Part shown: piece by piece, positions 1 through 8,901 of the stretch
Position numbering within the stretch: position 1 is the stretch's first letter
Layout: the number at the start of each line of letters is the position of its first letter
Source of the DNA: Clostridia bacterium
GTDB taxonomy: Bacteria > Bacillota > Clostridia > Christensenellales > Aristaeellaceae
Assembly (NCBI GenBank): GCA_900769875.1
Contig: CAAGII010000095.1
Location: forward strand, 1-16,008
Reading direction: 5' to 3'
Length of the DNA: 16,008 nt
Notes under the pieces: generated by a model
What the model was told of the DNA's origin: nothing
Database searches by the model: none
The model's input: the letters and a program-made list of their open reading frames with translations, nothing else
Position numbers and translations under genes: made by a program

Positions 1-20
1 CTATAATCCTTCTGGCTCAT
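1..20 (-). CDS. 5' end of an unidentified minus-strand gene (partial)
   Basis: On the minus strand an ATG at 20-18 opens the frame M-S-Q-K-D-Y before the window ends. It is preceded by a strong ribosome binding site, AGGAGGG (plus-strand 26-32), at 5 bases spacing. That combination makes a real start likely, but six residues are too few to name the product. The rest of the gene lies outside the window. Confidence 0.45.
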
Positions 21-57
21 CTTGTCCCTCCTGGCGAGTGTTGGTTTGGTCGCTACC

Positions 58-84
58 ATTCTACCAGGTTTGACTCGATGAGTC
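58..84 (-). promoter_or_regulatory. Possible promoter and operator-like palindrome for the leftmost gene
   Basis: Read on the minus strand, TGGTAGAAT (TAGAAT at 63-58) resembles an extended -10 element 38 bases before the ATG at 20. No good -35 is visible at 17 bases spacing. A perfect inverted repeat, GACTC-N3-GAGTC (72-84), lies just upstream, over the expected -35 area, so it could be an operator. This is weak evidence from inspection only. Confidence 0.25.
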
Positions 85-268
85 TTCCTTTTTGCGTCGT
101 TTTATTTTACAACTTGCCCGTAAAAAAGCCGCAGCATAGGCGCTTCCCCACGAAAACGATCGACAAGCGACGGCCGGCTGAGGATCATACCCGGGTCTGT
201 CCAAAAATTGTCAATCTTCGTCATCAGTATAACACAGGACGCCCCCAGAGCGCAACAAAAACACCATC

Positions 269-285
269 AAAAAAAAAAAAAAAAA
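269..285. repeat. 17-A homopolymer with an adjacent weak hairpin
   Basis: There are 17 consecutive A residues. On the minus strand this is a T run preceded by a 5-bp hairpin, CTGAA-AGA-TTCAG, which looks like a weak intrinsic terminator, although no minus-strand gene is seen just upstream of it. Alternatively the A tract may bend DNA near the Hpt promoter about 50 bases downstream. Its exact length may be unreliable because homopolymers slip in sequencing and replication. Confidence 0.5.
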
Positions 286-336
286 GCCTGAATCTTTCAG
301 CAACAGCGCTAAATGCCGTAAAACCGCGCGCAAACG

Positions 337-365
337 TTGACTTCATCACCCATGCATGATATAGT
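337..365 (+). promoter_or_regulatory. Sigma-A promoter of the Hpt-cyclase unit
   Basis: TTGACT (337-342) and TATAGT (360-365) are separated by exactly 17 bases, close to the consensus for the housekeeping sigma factor. Transcription would start near 372, leaving a leader of about 105 bases before the GTG start at 478. Confidence 0.7.
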
Positions 366-477
366 TATATTGGATTTGTGCAGCTTGTCCGTCCATGTTG
401 CGCTTTGGGGATGCCTCTCCTGCCCGAGCATGGGATTGTCCGCAATAAAAATACGTATATAGATGGGAGATATCACC

Positions 478-843
478 GTGACGATCGAAGAATGCTATCA
501 GCTCCTGGGCGGCAACTATGCCGAGGTCATGACCCGTCTGCCCAGCGTGAAGCTGGTGGAAAAGTTTGCCGTGAAATTCCTTGGCGACGACAGCTATGAC
601 ACGCTTGTGCGCGAAATGGCGGCAGGCAACCGCCAGAGCGCGTTCCGCGCCGCGCATACCCTCAAGGGCGTGTGCGCCAACATGAGCTTCACGCGCCTGT
701 TCCAGTCCGCCTCGCTGCTCACCGAGGAGCTCAGGGGCGATGGCACGGCCATCCCTGACCACGCGCTCGCCCTGCTTGAGGATGTAAAGCGCGACTATGA
801 TCTGACCACCAATACCATCCGCAGCTACGCAGCAGGAGCCTGA
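478..843 (+). CDS. Stand-alone Hpt (histidine phosphotransfer) protein
   Basis: This is a 121-residue, predicted all-helical cytoplasmic protein of the HPt family. HPt proteins relay a phosphoryl group between the receiver of a hybrid kinase and another receiver. The phospho-accepting histidine is H60 in the motif AAHTLKG, with the usual Lys and Gly after it. The GTG at 478 is preferred because GGGAG (465-469) sits 8 bases upstream and the resulting N-terminus (TIEECYQLLGGNY) looks like that of related clostridial stand-alone Hpt proteins. An in-frame ATG at 463 would add five residues but has no ribosome binding site. A membrane diguanylate cyclase follows 49 bases later on the same strand, so the two are probably co-transcribed. 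No histidine kinase or receiver gene is in the window, so the phosphate source and target are unknown. Confidence 0.85.
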   Translation: MTIEECYQLLGGNYAEVMTRLPSVKLVEKFAVKFLGDDSYDTLVREMAAGNRQSAFRAAHTLKGVCANMSFTRLFQSASLLTEELRGDGTAIPDHALALLEDVKRDYDLTTNTIRSYAAGA

Positions 844-892
844 CAGCACAGAAGGCGCCATACCCGCGAAGCATGCCTCAGAGGATCATCAT

Positions 893-2512
893 ATGAAAAA
901 CTCCAAACTGCGTATTGTCATGTACGTCTTTTACTGCATCATCATCGTCGCCTATGCCGCGCTGTTCGCGCTCATTGACGGCGGTGAACGGATTACGGTG
1001 CGCCACACGGACGCGCTTGAGGGCTTCCGGCACGTCACGGAGTATCAGACGGAGATCATCCCCAACACCGACGCGCCGCTTGGCTATTCGCGGGTGTTCA
1101 GCTGGACTCTGCCGGAGGACACACTGTGTAACAGCGTGCTGGCCTTCTACCAGCTGCACCACGAGACGGATATCTATCTGGACGACGAGCTGGTCTACAG
1201 CATGCGAGCGGACGACGGCAACCGTTTCACCCGCACCACAGCCTGCAGCTGGGTCGTCCACTCCTTCCGCCATGAGGACGCGGGCAAGCGCATCCGGGTG
1301 GTCATGTCCCCGATTTACGAAAGCGTGGGCGAGCGCGTCTTTGATTTCATGGTCGGCTCGCTGGGACAGATCTATCTTGCCCAGCTCGAGCATGATTTCT
1401 TTATGCTGCTGCTTTCCGGCATGTGCGTGGTGGTCGGCCTGCTCATCATGGCGGTGCAGGCGGCGCTGATACTGCGCAAGTCGGCCAATCGCTGGTCCAT
1501 CTTCTTCATGGGCAACATCACGGCGTGGATCGGCCTCTGGAAGTTCTGCGACACGCGCTTTGCCACCATTCTTTTTGCGGAGCACACGCTGCTGATGAGC
1601 TATCTGAGCATCGGTTCGCTGTTCCTTGGCATTCTCTGCGCGGCGTTGTTTCTTTGCGAGCATATCCGACCGCTCCACACCAGAGCCGCCACAGCCGTCG
1701 CGATGGCCGCCATTGTGTTCACCCTGTTTGCGCTGGTGATGCAGCTCACGGGCGCCGCTGATTTCCGCGAGGTGCTGCCCCTTGGGCATGTGCTGATTGT
1801 GCTCATCGCGCTGGCGCTCGTCATATCCATCGTGCAGCTGCACCGCATGGGCGCATCGTCCGTGAAAAGACGCGAGTGGCTCCTTTCCGGGCTGCTGGCC
1901 ATCGGCGTGTCGATTGATCTTGCGCTGTACAATCTCTCCGGCAGCTCCGATAAGCTCAGCTTTTCCCTCCTGAGCATGCTGCTCTACACCATGCTTATTT
2001 TCATGAGCAATCTGACCGACGCTAACAAGCGCGCCTATACCGATACGCTCACCGGTCTGTTCAACAAGAACCGCTGGGATACCCTGATGAACACCCCGGC
2101 GTTTACCGACAGGAATATCGGCGTCATCATGTTCGACCTCAACCGTCTCAAGCATGTCAACGATACCATGGGGCACGCCGCGGGCGACCGCATGATTTTC
2201 AACTTCGCCAACATCCTGCGCAATTCCATCCCCATCAGCAACACCATCTGCCGCTGGGGCGGCGACGAATTCACGGTGCTGTGCATGGAGGCCAGCCAGG
2301 ATATGATGGAAATGTACATTGACCGGGTGCATGCCGCCGCCAATGACTACAACGCCTCCGGGCAGACCCCGTCGCTGCACTTCGCCGCGGGCTACGCGCT
2401 CAGCTCGGAGTTCCCGGAGCTATCCCCCTCCGAGCTGCTCAAGAAGGCGGATGAGCGCATGTATCTGGACAAGAACCAATGGTATCAGAAGCATACGCTA
2501 ACCCGCTCGTGA
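893..2512 (+). CDS. Membrane-bound GGDEF diguanylate cyclase with extracellular sensor domain
   Basis: This 539-residue protein should make the second messenger c-di-GMP from two GTP. One N-terminal membrane helix (about 8-28) is followed by an extracytoplasmic region of about 135 residues, predicted mostly beta (for example YQLHHETDIYLDDELVYS). Then come seven hydrophobic segments (about 168-375) and a cytoplasmic GGDEF domain starting at AYTDTLTGLFNKNRW (381-395). The layout recalls 7TMR-DISM receptors. The catalytic motif is intact: GGDEF at 456-460, preceded by RW. The inhibitory I-site (RxxD upstream of GGDEF) is absent; PISN occupies that place, so product feedback is probably lacking. 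The start has GAGG at 881-884, 8 bases upstream. It is probably co-transcribed with the Hpt gene, and a strong terminator follows. The ligand cannot be told from sequence. Confidence 0.9.
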   Translation: MKNSKLRIVMYVFYCIIIVAYAALFALIDGGERITVRHTDALEGFRHVTEYQTEIIPNTDAPLGYSRVFSWTLPEDTLCNSVLAFYQLHHETDIYLDDELVYSMRADDGNRFTRTTACSWVVHSFRHEDAGKRIRVVMSPIYESVGERVFDFMVGSLGQIYLAQLEHDFFMLLLSGMCVVVGLLIMAVQAALILRKSANRWSIFFMGNITAWIGLWKFCDTRFATILFAEHTLLMSYLSIGSLFLGILCAALFLCEHIRPLHTRAATAVAMAAIVFTLFALVMQLTGAADFREVLPLGHVLIVLIALALVISIVQLHRMGASSVKRREWLLSGLLAIGVSIDLALYNLSGSSDKLSFSLLSMLLYTMLIFMSNLTDANKRAYTDTLTGLFNKNRWDTLMNTPAFTDRNIGVIMFDLNRLKHVNDTMGHAAGDRMIFNFANILRNSIPISNTICRWGGDEFTVLCMEASQDMMEMYIDRVHAAANDYNASGQTPSLHFAAGYALSSEFPELSPSELLKKADERMYLDKNQWYQKHTLTRS

Positions 2513-2533
2513 CGGGTTCGCCATCGCGCGGCC

Positions 2534-2576
2534 CGGCCCTGCCCCACCTGTCAAAGGAGGGACGGGGCCGTTTTTT
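2534..2576 (+). terminator. Intrinsic terminator after the diguanylate cyclase gene
   Basis: A GC-rich stem pairs CGGCCCTGCCCC (2534-2545) with GGGACGGGGCCG (2559-2570). It has one mismatch and one G-T pair, a 13-base loop, and a run of six T (2571-2576). It ends the Hpt-cyclase unit just before the next promoter. Confidence 0.88.
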
Positions 2577-2581
2577 GCGTA

Positions 2582-2609
2582 TTGCTTTGTGCGCGGAACA
2601 TGGTATAAT
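2582..2609 (+). promoter_or_regulatory. Extended -10 promoter of the PF06541 gene
   Basis: A consensus TATAAT (2604-2609) is preceded by TGG (2601-2603), a perfect extended -10. TTGCTT (2582-2587) at 16 bases spacing can serve as a -35. The promoter lies directly after the upstream terminator, so this gene is an independent unit. Confidence 0.75.
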
Positions 2610-2652
2610 CCCCATACCGGATCACCATCTCATGAGAAAAGGAGGAACGGGC

Positions 2653-3606
2653 ATGGAGCATCCGATTGATCTGGTGCTGCTTTTCTTTCTTTATTCCTTT
2701 GCGGGCTGGTGCATGGAGGTCACGCTGAAATTCATCCAGTACCATCGCCTGATCAACCGCGGCTTCCTGACCGGGCCCGTCTGCCCGATCTATGGCTGCG
2801 GCGCGGCGCTCATCACCGTCTGCGTGCAGGGCGTCACACGCTTTGAGGCGTCATACAGCACCACCTTTGTCCTGTCCTTCTTTCTGTGCGGCGCGCTGGA
2901 ATACATGACCAGCTACGTCATGGAAAAGCGCTTCCATGCCCGCTGGTGGGATTACAGCCGCAAGCCCATGAACCTCCACGGCCGCGTGTGGATCGGCAAT
3001 CTGCTGCTCTTCGGGCTGGGCGGCGTGGCCATCATTCATCTGTTCAACCCGCTGATCGGCCGTGCCATCGCCCGCGTGCCGCTGCATGCGCGGCAGATCA
3101 TCGCGCTGTGCCTGACGGGTGTGTTCATCGCCGACAACATCATGACGCAGTTCATCCTGCGTCTGGTCAGGACGGGCATTGAAAAGAGCGAGGCGGACAA
3201 CACCGAGGAGATCGGGCGCGAGATCCGGCTGCTCTTGTCGGACAAAACCGTGTTCCACCGCCGCTTCGCCGACGCCTATCCTGAGGTTGTGTACCGCACG
3301 GAGCGTATCAACGCAAGGCTCGCCGCCGTCCGGGACGAAGCGGAGCGCATCCGCCGCGAGGCCGAGCAGCGCATCCGCGAGCAGAAGCAGCATGTCATAT
3401 CAGCCCTTGAGCCCCCCACCATGATGAAAAGCACCATCATCGAAAAGCAGAGCGAGCTGATCGGCATGCTCTATCACGAGCAATCGGCGGACGAGCAGGC
3501 GCGGCGGCTCTACACAGAAATATGCAGGGAAAAGGAGCGTCTTGACGCGCGTCCGCTCGCGCACACCACAAAGGCGAGCCGCCACAGGCGTTCGAAGCAG
3601 CCGTAA
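2653..3606 (+). CDS. PF06541-type integral membrane protein (putative ABC-transporter type IV)
   Basis: This is a 317-residue membrane protein. The family signatures are clear: an N-terminal FFLYSFAGWCMEV, then NRGFLTGPVCPIYGCGA, then LEYMTSYVMEKRFHARWWDYS and HGRVWIGN. These match the PF06541 family, often annotated as a putative ABC transporter permease (CmpB-like) although no transport role is established. About five hydrophobic segments fill residues 1-185. The remaining part is charged and probably coiled-coil (for example the Arg/Glu-rich stretch VRDEAERIRREAEQRIREQ), ending in a basic tail. The ATG at 2653 is chosen because GGAGG (2641-2645) lies 7 bases before it; the frame is open further upstream but runs across the terminator and promoter. 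No ATP-binding subunit is nearby, which argues against calling it a transporter. Confidence 0.82.
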   Translation: MEHPIDLVLLFFLYSFAGWCMEVTLKFIQYHRLINRGFLTGPVCPIYGCGAALITVCVQGVTRFEASYSTTFVLSFFLCGALEYMTSYVMEKRFHARWWDYSRKPMNLHGRVWIGNLLLFGLGGVAIIHLFNPLIGRAIARVPLHARQIIALCLTGVFIADNIMTQFILRLVRTGIEKSEADNTEEIGREIRLLLSDKTVFHRRFADAYPEVVYRTERINARLAAVRDEAERIRREAEQRIREQKQHVISALEPPTMMKSTIIEKQSELIGMLYHEQSADEQARRLYTEICREKERLDARPLAHTTKASRHRRSKQP

Positions 3607-3660
3607 CGCCTTCCCCCCTGCGCGCACACTTCGCGGCAGAAAATCTCATCGCGCAGATGC

Positions 3661-3689
3661 TTGCAATTCGCGGCGCTTCGTGCTATACT
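3661..3689 (+). promoter_or_regulatory. Sigma-A promoter of the ctsR operon
   Basis: TTGCAA (3661-3666) and TATACT (3684-3689) are spaced by 17 bases. A TGC before the -10 adds an extended -10 feature. The expected start site is near 3696, inside the CtsR box, which explains autorepression. Confidence 0.8.
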
Positions 3690-3694
3690 GATTT

Positions 3695-3711
3695 GGTCAA
3701 AGATAGTCAGA
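3695..3711 (+). promoter_or_regulatory. CtsR operator
   Basis: GGTCAAAGATAGTCAGA fits the known CtsR heptad direct repeat (RGTCAAA-NAN-RGTCAAA) at every fixed position but one (G for A at 3710). It begins 5 bases downstream of the -10 and covers the predicted transcription start, so bound CtsR would block initiation. Confidence 0.85.
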
Positions 3712-3732
3712 CAGAAAGTGAGGGAACCCGCC

Positions 3733-4209
3733 ATGCGGCTGAGCGATACCATCGAGGCGTTTATCAAGACCCTGCTCTCCGAGGAGGAAACGGAGGTGGA
3801 GCTCAAGCGCAACGAGCTGGCAGAGTATTTCGGCTGCGCGCCAAGCCAGATCAATTATGTGCTTGCGACCCGCTTTACGCTCGACAACGGCTACCTGACC
3901 GAGTCACGGCGCGGCGGCGGCGGTTATATCCGCATCGTACGCGTGGTGCAGAGCGGCGCGCAGCGGCTTGCGTATCTTGTAGGGGAGCGCATCGGCGACA
4001 CCATCTGCGAGACCGACGCGCAGCGCCTGATTGCCCAGCTGGTCGATCAGCGCGTGCTGACGCAGAGCGAGGGCGCCATCATGCAGGCAGCCGTCTCATC
4101 GCAGGCGCTCGCCCTGCCCATGCCCGATCCCATGAAGGACGCGCTTCGTGCCCGAAGCCTGAAAACCATGCTGACCACCGTGATCCGCCAAAACCGGGAG
4201 CAGGTGTGA
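3733..4209 (+). CDS. ctsR: CtsR, transcriptional repressor of class III heat-shock genes
   Basis: This 158-residue protein is close to the usual CtsR length of about 153. It is the repressor of clp and related chaperone genes, inactivated by heat and controlled by McsA/McsB. The N-terminal winged helix-turn-helix is visible: RNELAEYFGCAPSQINYVL (26-44), then the wing with the diagnostic glycine loop RGGGGYIRI (60-68). The C-terminal helical part (about 80-150) is the dimerisation and McsB-interacting region in the family. The ATG at 3733 is chosen because TGAGGG (3719-3724) lies 8 bases upstream and because an upstream start would read through the operator. A CtsR box sits on its own promoter, so autoregulation is expected. 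mcsA follows after 29 bases. Confidence 0.96.
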   Translation: MRLSDTIEAFIKTLLSEEETEVELKRNELAEYFGCAPSQINYVLATRFTLDNGYLTESRRGGGGYIRIVRVVQSGAQRLAYLVGERIGDTICETDAQRLIAQLVDQRVLTQSEGAIMQAAVSSQALALPMPDPMKDALRARSLKTMLTTVIRQNREQV

Positions 4210-4238
4210 CGCAATCAACACGATAAAGGAGCGATTCC

Positions 4239-4751
4239 ATGCTGTGCGAGGAATGCAAGGCCCGCGAGGCTACCTATACTGTATCCGTACTGATGGGCGA
4301 GGAAAGCACGACCCGTCATCTATGCGAGGAATGCATGTCGAAGATGAAAAACGGCATGACCGCGGAGAATATCAGGCATCTTCTTTCATCCATCCTTTCC
4401 GCCATCACGGGCGGCGCAGAAGCGCCCGCCGAAGAGCAGCCGGACGCGGTGTGCCCCAGCTGCGGCATGACGCTCAGCCGTTTCACGCGCTCAGGGCGTC
4501 TTGGCTGCGCCGCATGCTATCAGGCCTTCCGCGAGCAGCTTCAGCCGATGCTGATGCAGATTCACGGCAGAACCCGGCATGTGGGACGCAAGCCGCTCGC
4601 CTCCGTGGAGGCGCAGCATACCCGAACCCGCCGCGAGGTGCTGACACAGCAGATGGCGCAGGCGGTCGCGCTGGAGGATTTTGAAACCGCCGCCGCGCTG
4701 CGCGATCAGCTTCGCGCACTGAGCAGCGCAGAGGAGGCTGACAAGGCATGA
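4239..4751 (+). CDS. mcsA: McsA, zinc-binding activator of the McsB arginine kinase
   Basis: This 170-residue protein belongs to the UVR-motif family and binds McsB to stimulate its kinase activity; it also takes part in heavy-metal and heat responses. Four CxxC pairs for metal binding are present: C3/C6, C29/C32, C72/C75 and C90/C93. The C-terminal UVR motif (about 131-165) reads MAQAVALEDFETAAALRDQL, typical of UvrB/UvrC/ClpC interaction segments. AAAGGAG at 4225-4231 is a strong ribosome binding site. The stop codon overlaps the mcsB start (ATGA, 4748-4751), indicating translational coupling, as expected for subunits of one complex. Confidence 0.95.
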   Translation: MLCEECKAREATYTVSVLMGEESTTRHLCEECMSKMKNGMTAENIRHLLSSILSAITGGAEAPAEEQPDAVCPSCGMTLSRFTRSGRLGCAACYQAFREQLQPMLMQIHGRTRHVGRKPLASVEAQHTRTRREVLTQQMAQAVALEDFETAAALRDQLRALSSAEEADKA

Positions 4752-5764
4752 GCGAACAAAGCAGACAGCAGGTGGTGCTTTCCTCGCGCGTGAGGCTGGC
4801 GCGCAACTTTCCCGACCTGCCCTTTGACAGCGCCGCGCACGCGGAAAATGCCAGCGAATGCATCCGCCGCACCGCGGGCGCGCTGGCGAAATCAGGCGAG
4901 GACAAGGGCTTTTCCCTCATCCGCCTGCACGACCTGAGCGACGTGGAGCGCCGCGTTTTGTGCGAGCGCCATCTGATCAGCAGCGATCTGCTCCGCGCGC
5001 CGGAGAACGCCGCGGTGCTTTTGCATGAGGACGCGGCGGTCTCCATCATGATCAACGAGGAGGATCATCTGCGCATTCAGGCCATCTGCCCCGGCATGGA
5101 TGTGGAGAAGGCCGCCGCCGCGTGCTTCCGCGCCGACGACGCGCTTTCCCGCCAGACAGCCTTCGCCTTTGACGAGCAGCTGGGCTATCTCACCGCCAGC
5201 CCAACCAACACGGGCACGGGCATGCGCGCGTCGCTGCTGGTGCATCTGCCCATGGTCACCAGGCTCAAGCAGATGGGCAGCGTGGGGCAGATTGTCGCCA
5301 TGGTCGGACTGACCATCCACGGCGTATACGGCGAGCAGAACGAGGCGCTGGGCCATGTGTACCAGATCAGCAACCAATCCTCGCTCGGGCGCTCGGAGGA
5401 TGAAATCATCAGCGCCGTGACCGCCGCAGGCTGCCAGCTGATGGACATGGAGCTCAAGCTGCGCGAAAAGGCGCTCAGCGGCAGCCGCGCGACCACGGAG
5501 GACTGCATTTGGCGCGCGTGGGGCATTCTGAGCAATGCGCGCCTGATCGGCCTGCGCGAGTTCTTTAAGCTCTGGAGCGATGTGCGCATGGGCGCCGCCA
5601 TGGGCATGCTGCCCGTCACGCTGGACGCGGTGGATCAGCTGCTCGATCAGGCGCAGGACGCGCACCTGCAGGCATACGCCGAAAAGCCGTTGGATGCGGA
5701 CGCGCTGTGCCAGCTGCGCGCGGAGCGCGTGCGCACCATGCTTGCCGCAGGGCCAATCGCCTGA
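4748..5764 (+). CDS. mcsB: McsB, protein-arginine kinase
   Basis: This 338-residue member of the phosphagen-kinase superfamily phosphorylates arginines on proteins, marking them for ClpC-ClpP. Catalytic-domain signatures are intact: SSRVRLARN (12-20), INEEDHLRIQ (102-111), NTGTGMRASLLVHLP, and GEQNEALGHVYQISNQ (195-210) with GRSEDEI after it. These cover the nucleotide-binding arginines and the acidic substrate-binding residues. The C-terminal phosphoarginine-sensing motif, RDxxRA in characterised McsB proteins, appears as LCQLRA (320-325): the RA is kept but the RD is lost. The alignment is by eye. The start overlaps the mcsA stop, and clpC follows after 23 bases. The kinase should be active, but its allosteric self-activation may differ. 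Confidence 0.95.
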   Translation: MSEQSRQQVVLSSRVRLARNFPDLPFDSAAHAENASECIRRTAGALAKSGEDKGFSLIRLHDLSDVERRVLCERHLISSDLLRAPENAAVLLHEDAAVSIMINEEDHLRIQAICPGMDVEKAAAACFRADDALSRQTAFAFDEQLGYLTASPTNTGTGMRASLLVHLPMVTRLKQMGSVGQIVAMVGLTIHGVYGEQNEALGHVYQISNQSSLGRSEDEIISAVTAAGCQLMDMELKLREKALSGSRATTEDCIWRAWGILSNARLIGLREFFKLWSDVRMGAAMGMLPVTLDAVDQLLDQAQDAHLQAYAEKPLDADALCQLRAERVRTMLAAGPIA

Positions 5765-5787
5765 AAAGCGCAAACGGAGGGATTTGA

Positions 5788-8280
<2,493 letters not shown>

Positions 8281-8297
8281 CCAATGGAGGTACCGCC

Positions 8298-8819
8298 ATG
8301 CCCAAACCACGCAGGATGCTGGGCGACCCGGGAGCGCCCTACTGCACCGCCATCATGCGATTGATGGACACAAGAAGCCGCCATGATCTCACGGCATGGG
8401 CGACCGCCTTCGCTTCCGAGCGCTGCCTGCCCATCCTTGCCGCGCGCGTCGCGGACACGTCGCCGTGGACGGACGCGCTTGACGCGTGCGGACGCTTCCT
8501 GGCGGGCGAGACGCCCCTCCGGCAGCTGCGCTCCCTGCTTGCCGCCGCGAGGAGCGCTTCCGCGGCACTGGAGGATCCGGTCGCGCAGGCCGCCGCCCGC
8601 GCGCTCTCTACCGCCTGCGGCGCATGCCCGACGCCTACCAGCGCGCTCGGCTTCCTATTCTATGCATGCGCCGCCGTAGCGTACTCGCGCCACGGCGTGG
8701 ACGCGACCGCAGGGGACTGCGACGCCGTCTGCGAGGCGCTCTTTGAGGAAGCGCGGGACAGCCTCGAGGCGTTCCCCTCCGACGGCGGAGAGATGGCAAG
8801 ACCCGACTGGGGCTGCTGA
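8298..8819 (+). CDS. Imm5-like putative immunity-family protein at the end of the clpC operon
   Basis: This 173-residue, predicted all-helical, alanine-rich cytoplasmic protein has no signal peptide or membrane segment. The pattern RHDLTAWATAFASERCLPIL, then DALDACGRFLAGE and an Ala-rich helix pair (RALSTACGAC, FYACAAVAYSRHGVD) resembles the putative immunity proteins of the Imm5-like family (typically LALWAADCAERVLPLFE, RPRxAIxAxRxWxRGE). The match is by memory and is partial. GGAGG (8285-8289) lies 8 bases before the ATG, and the gene begins 17 bases after clpC with no promoter between, so it should be heat-shock co-regulated. No toxin gene is adjacent. It may be an orphan immunity protein or a family member with a proteostasis role. 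Seven cysteines are present. Confidence 0.65.
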   Translation: MPKPRRMLGDPGAPYCTAIMRLMDTRSRHDLTAWATAFASERCLPILAARVADTSPWTDALDACGRFLAGETPLRQLRSLLAAARSASAALEDPVAQAAARALSTACGACPTPTSALGFLFYACAAVAYSRHGVDATAGDCDAVCEALFEEARDSLEAFPSDGGEMARPDWGC

Positions 8820-8846
8820 CACGGCAAGATTTACACGCAGCGCCCC

Positions 8847-8876
8847 TTGCGCACACCCTGCCGGATATGGTATGAT
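8847..8876 (+). promoter_or_regulatory. Promoter of the CapA-family gene
   Basis: TATGAT (8871-8876) is preceded by TGG (8868-8870), an extended -10. TTGCGC (8847-8852) at 18 bases spacing is an acceptable -35. The gene is therefore probably transcribed apart from the clpC operon, although no terminator is visible between 8820 and 8846. Confidence 0.65.
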
Positions 8877-8901
8877 ATCGCCAGAAAGGACGGAAGCTGC
8901 C

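Larger units (their letters stand above)
21..477. other. Non-coding divergent intergenic region
   Basis: This stretch separates the divergent leftmost gene from the Hpt gene. It holds the putative minus-strand start signals near its left edge, a 17-A homopolymer, the Hpt promoter at 337-365 and a leader of about 100 bases. An open frame at 78-359 on the plus strand runs through the A tract, has no ribosome binding site and gives a low-complexity lysine run, so it is not taken as a gene. No riboswitch or tRNA was recognised. Confidence 0.6.

Noticed and set aside
78..359. Small plus-strand open frame in the left intergenic region
   Set aside because: Runs through the 17-A tract, lacks a ribosome binding site and overlaps the Hpt promoter.
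878..2380. 500-codon open frame opposite the diguanylate cyclase gene
   Set aside because: His/Gln/Arg-rich composition typical of an antisense shadow, no ribosome binding site and no domain; the plus-strand GGDEF protein is certain.
3607..3660. Terminator after the PF06541 gene
   Set aside because: CTGCGCG can pair with CGCGGCAG around a 7-base loop, but with a bulge and without a T run.
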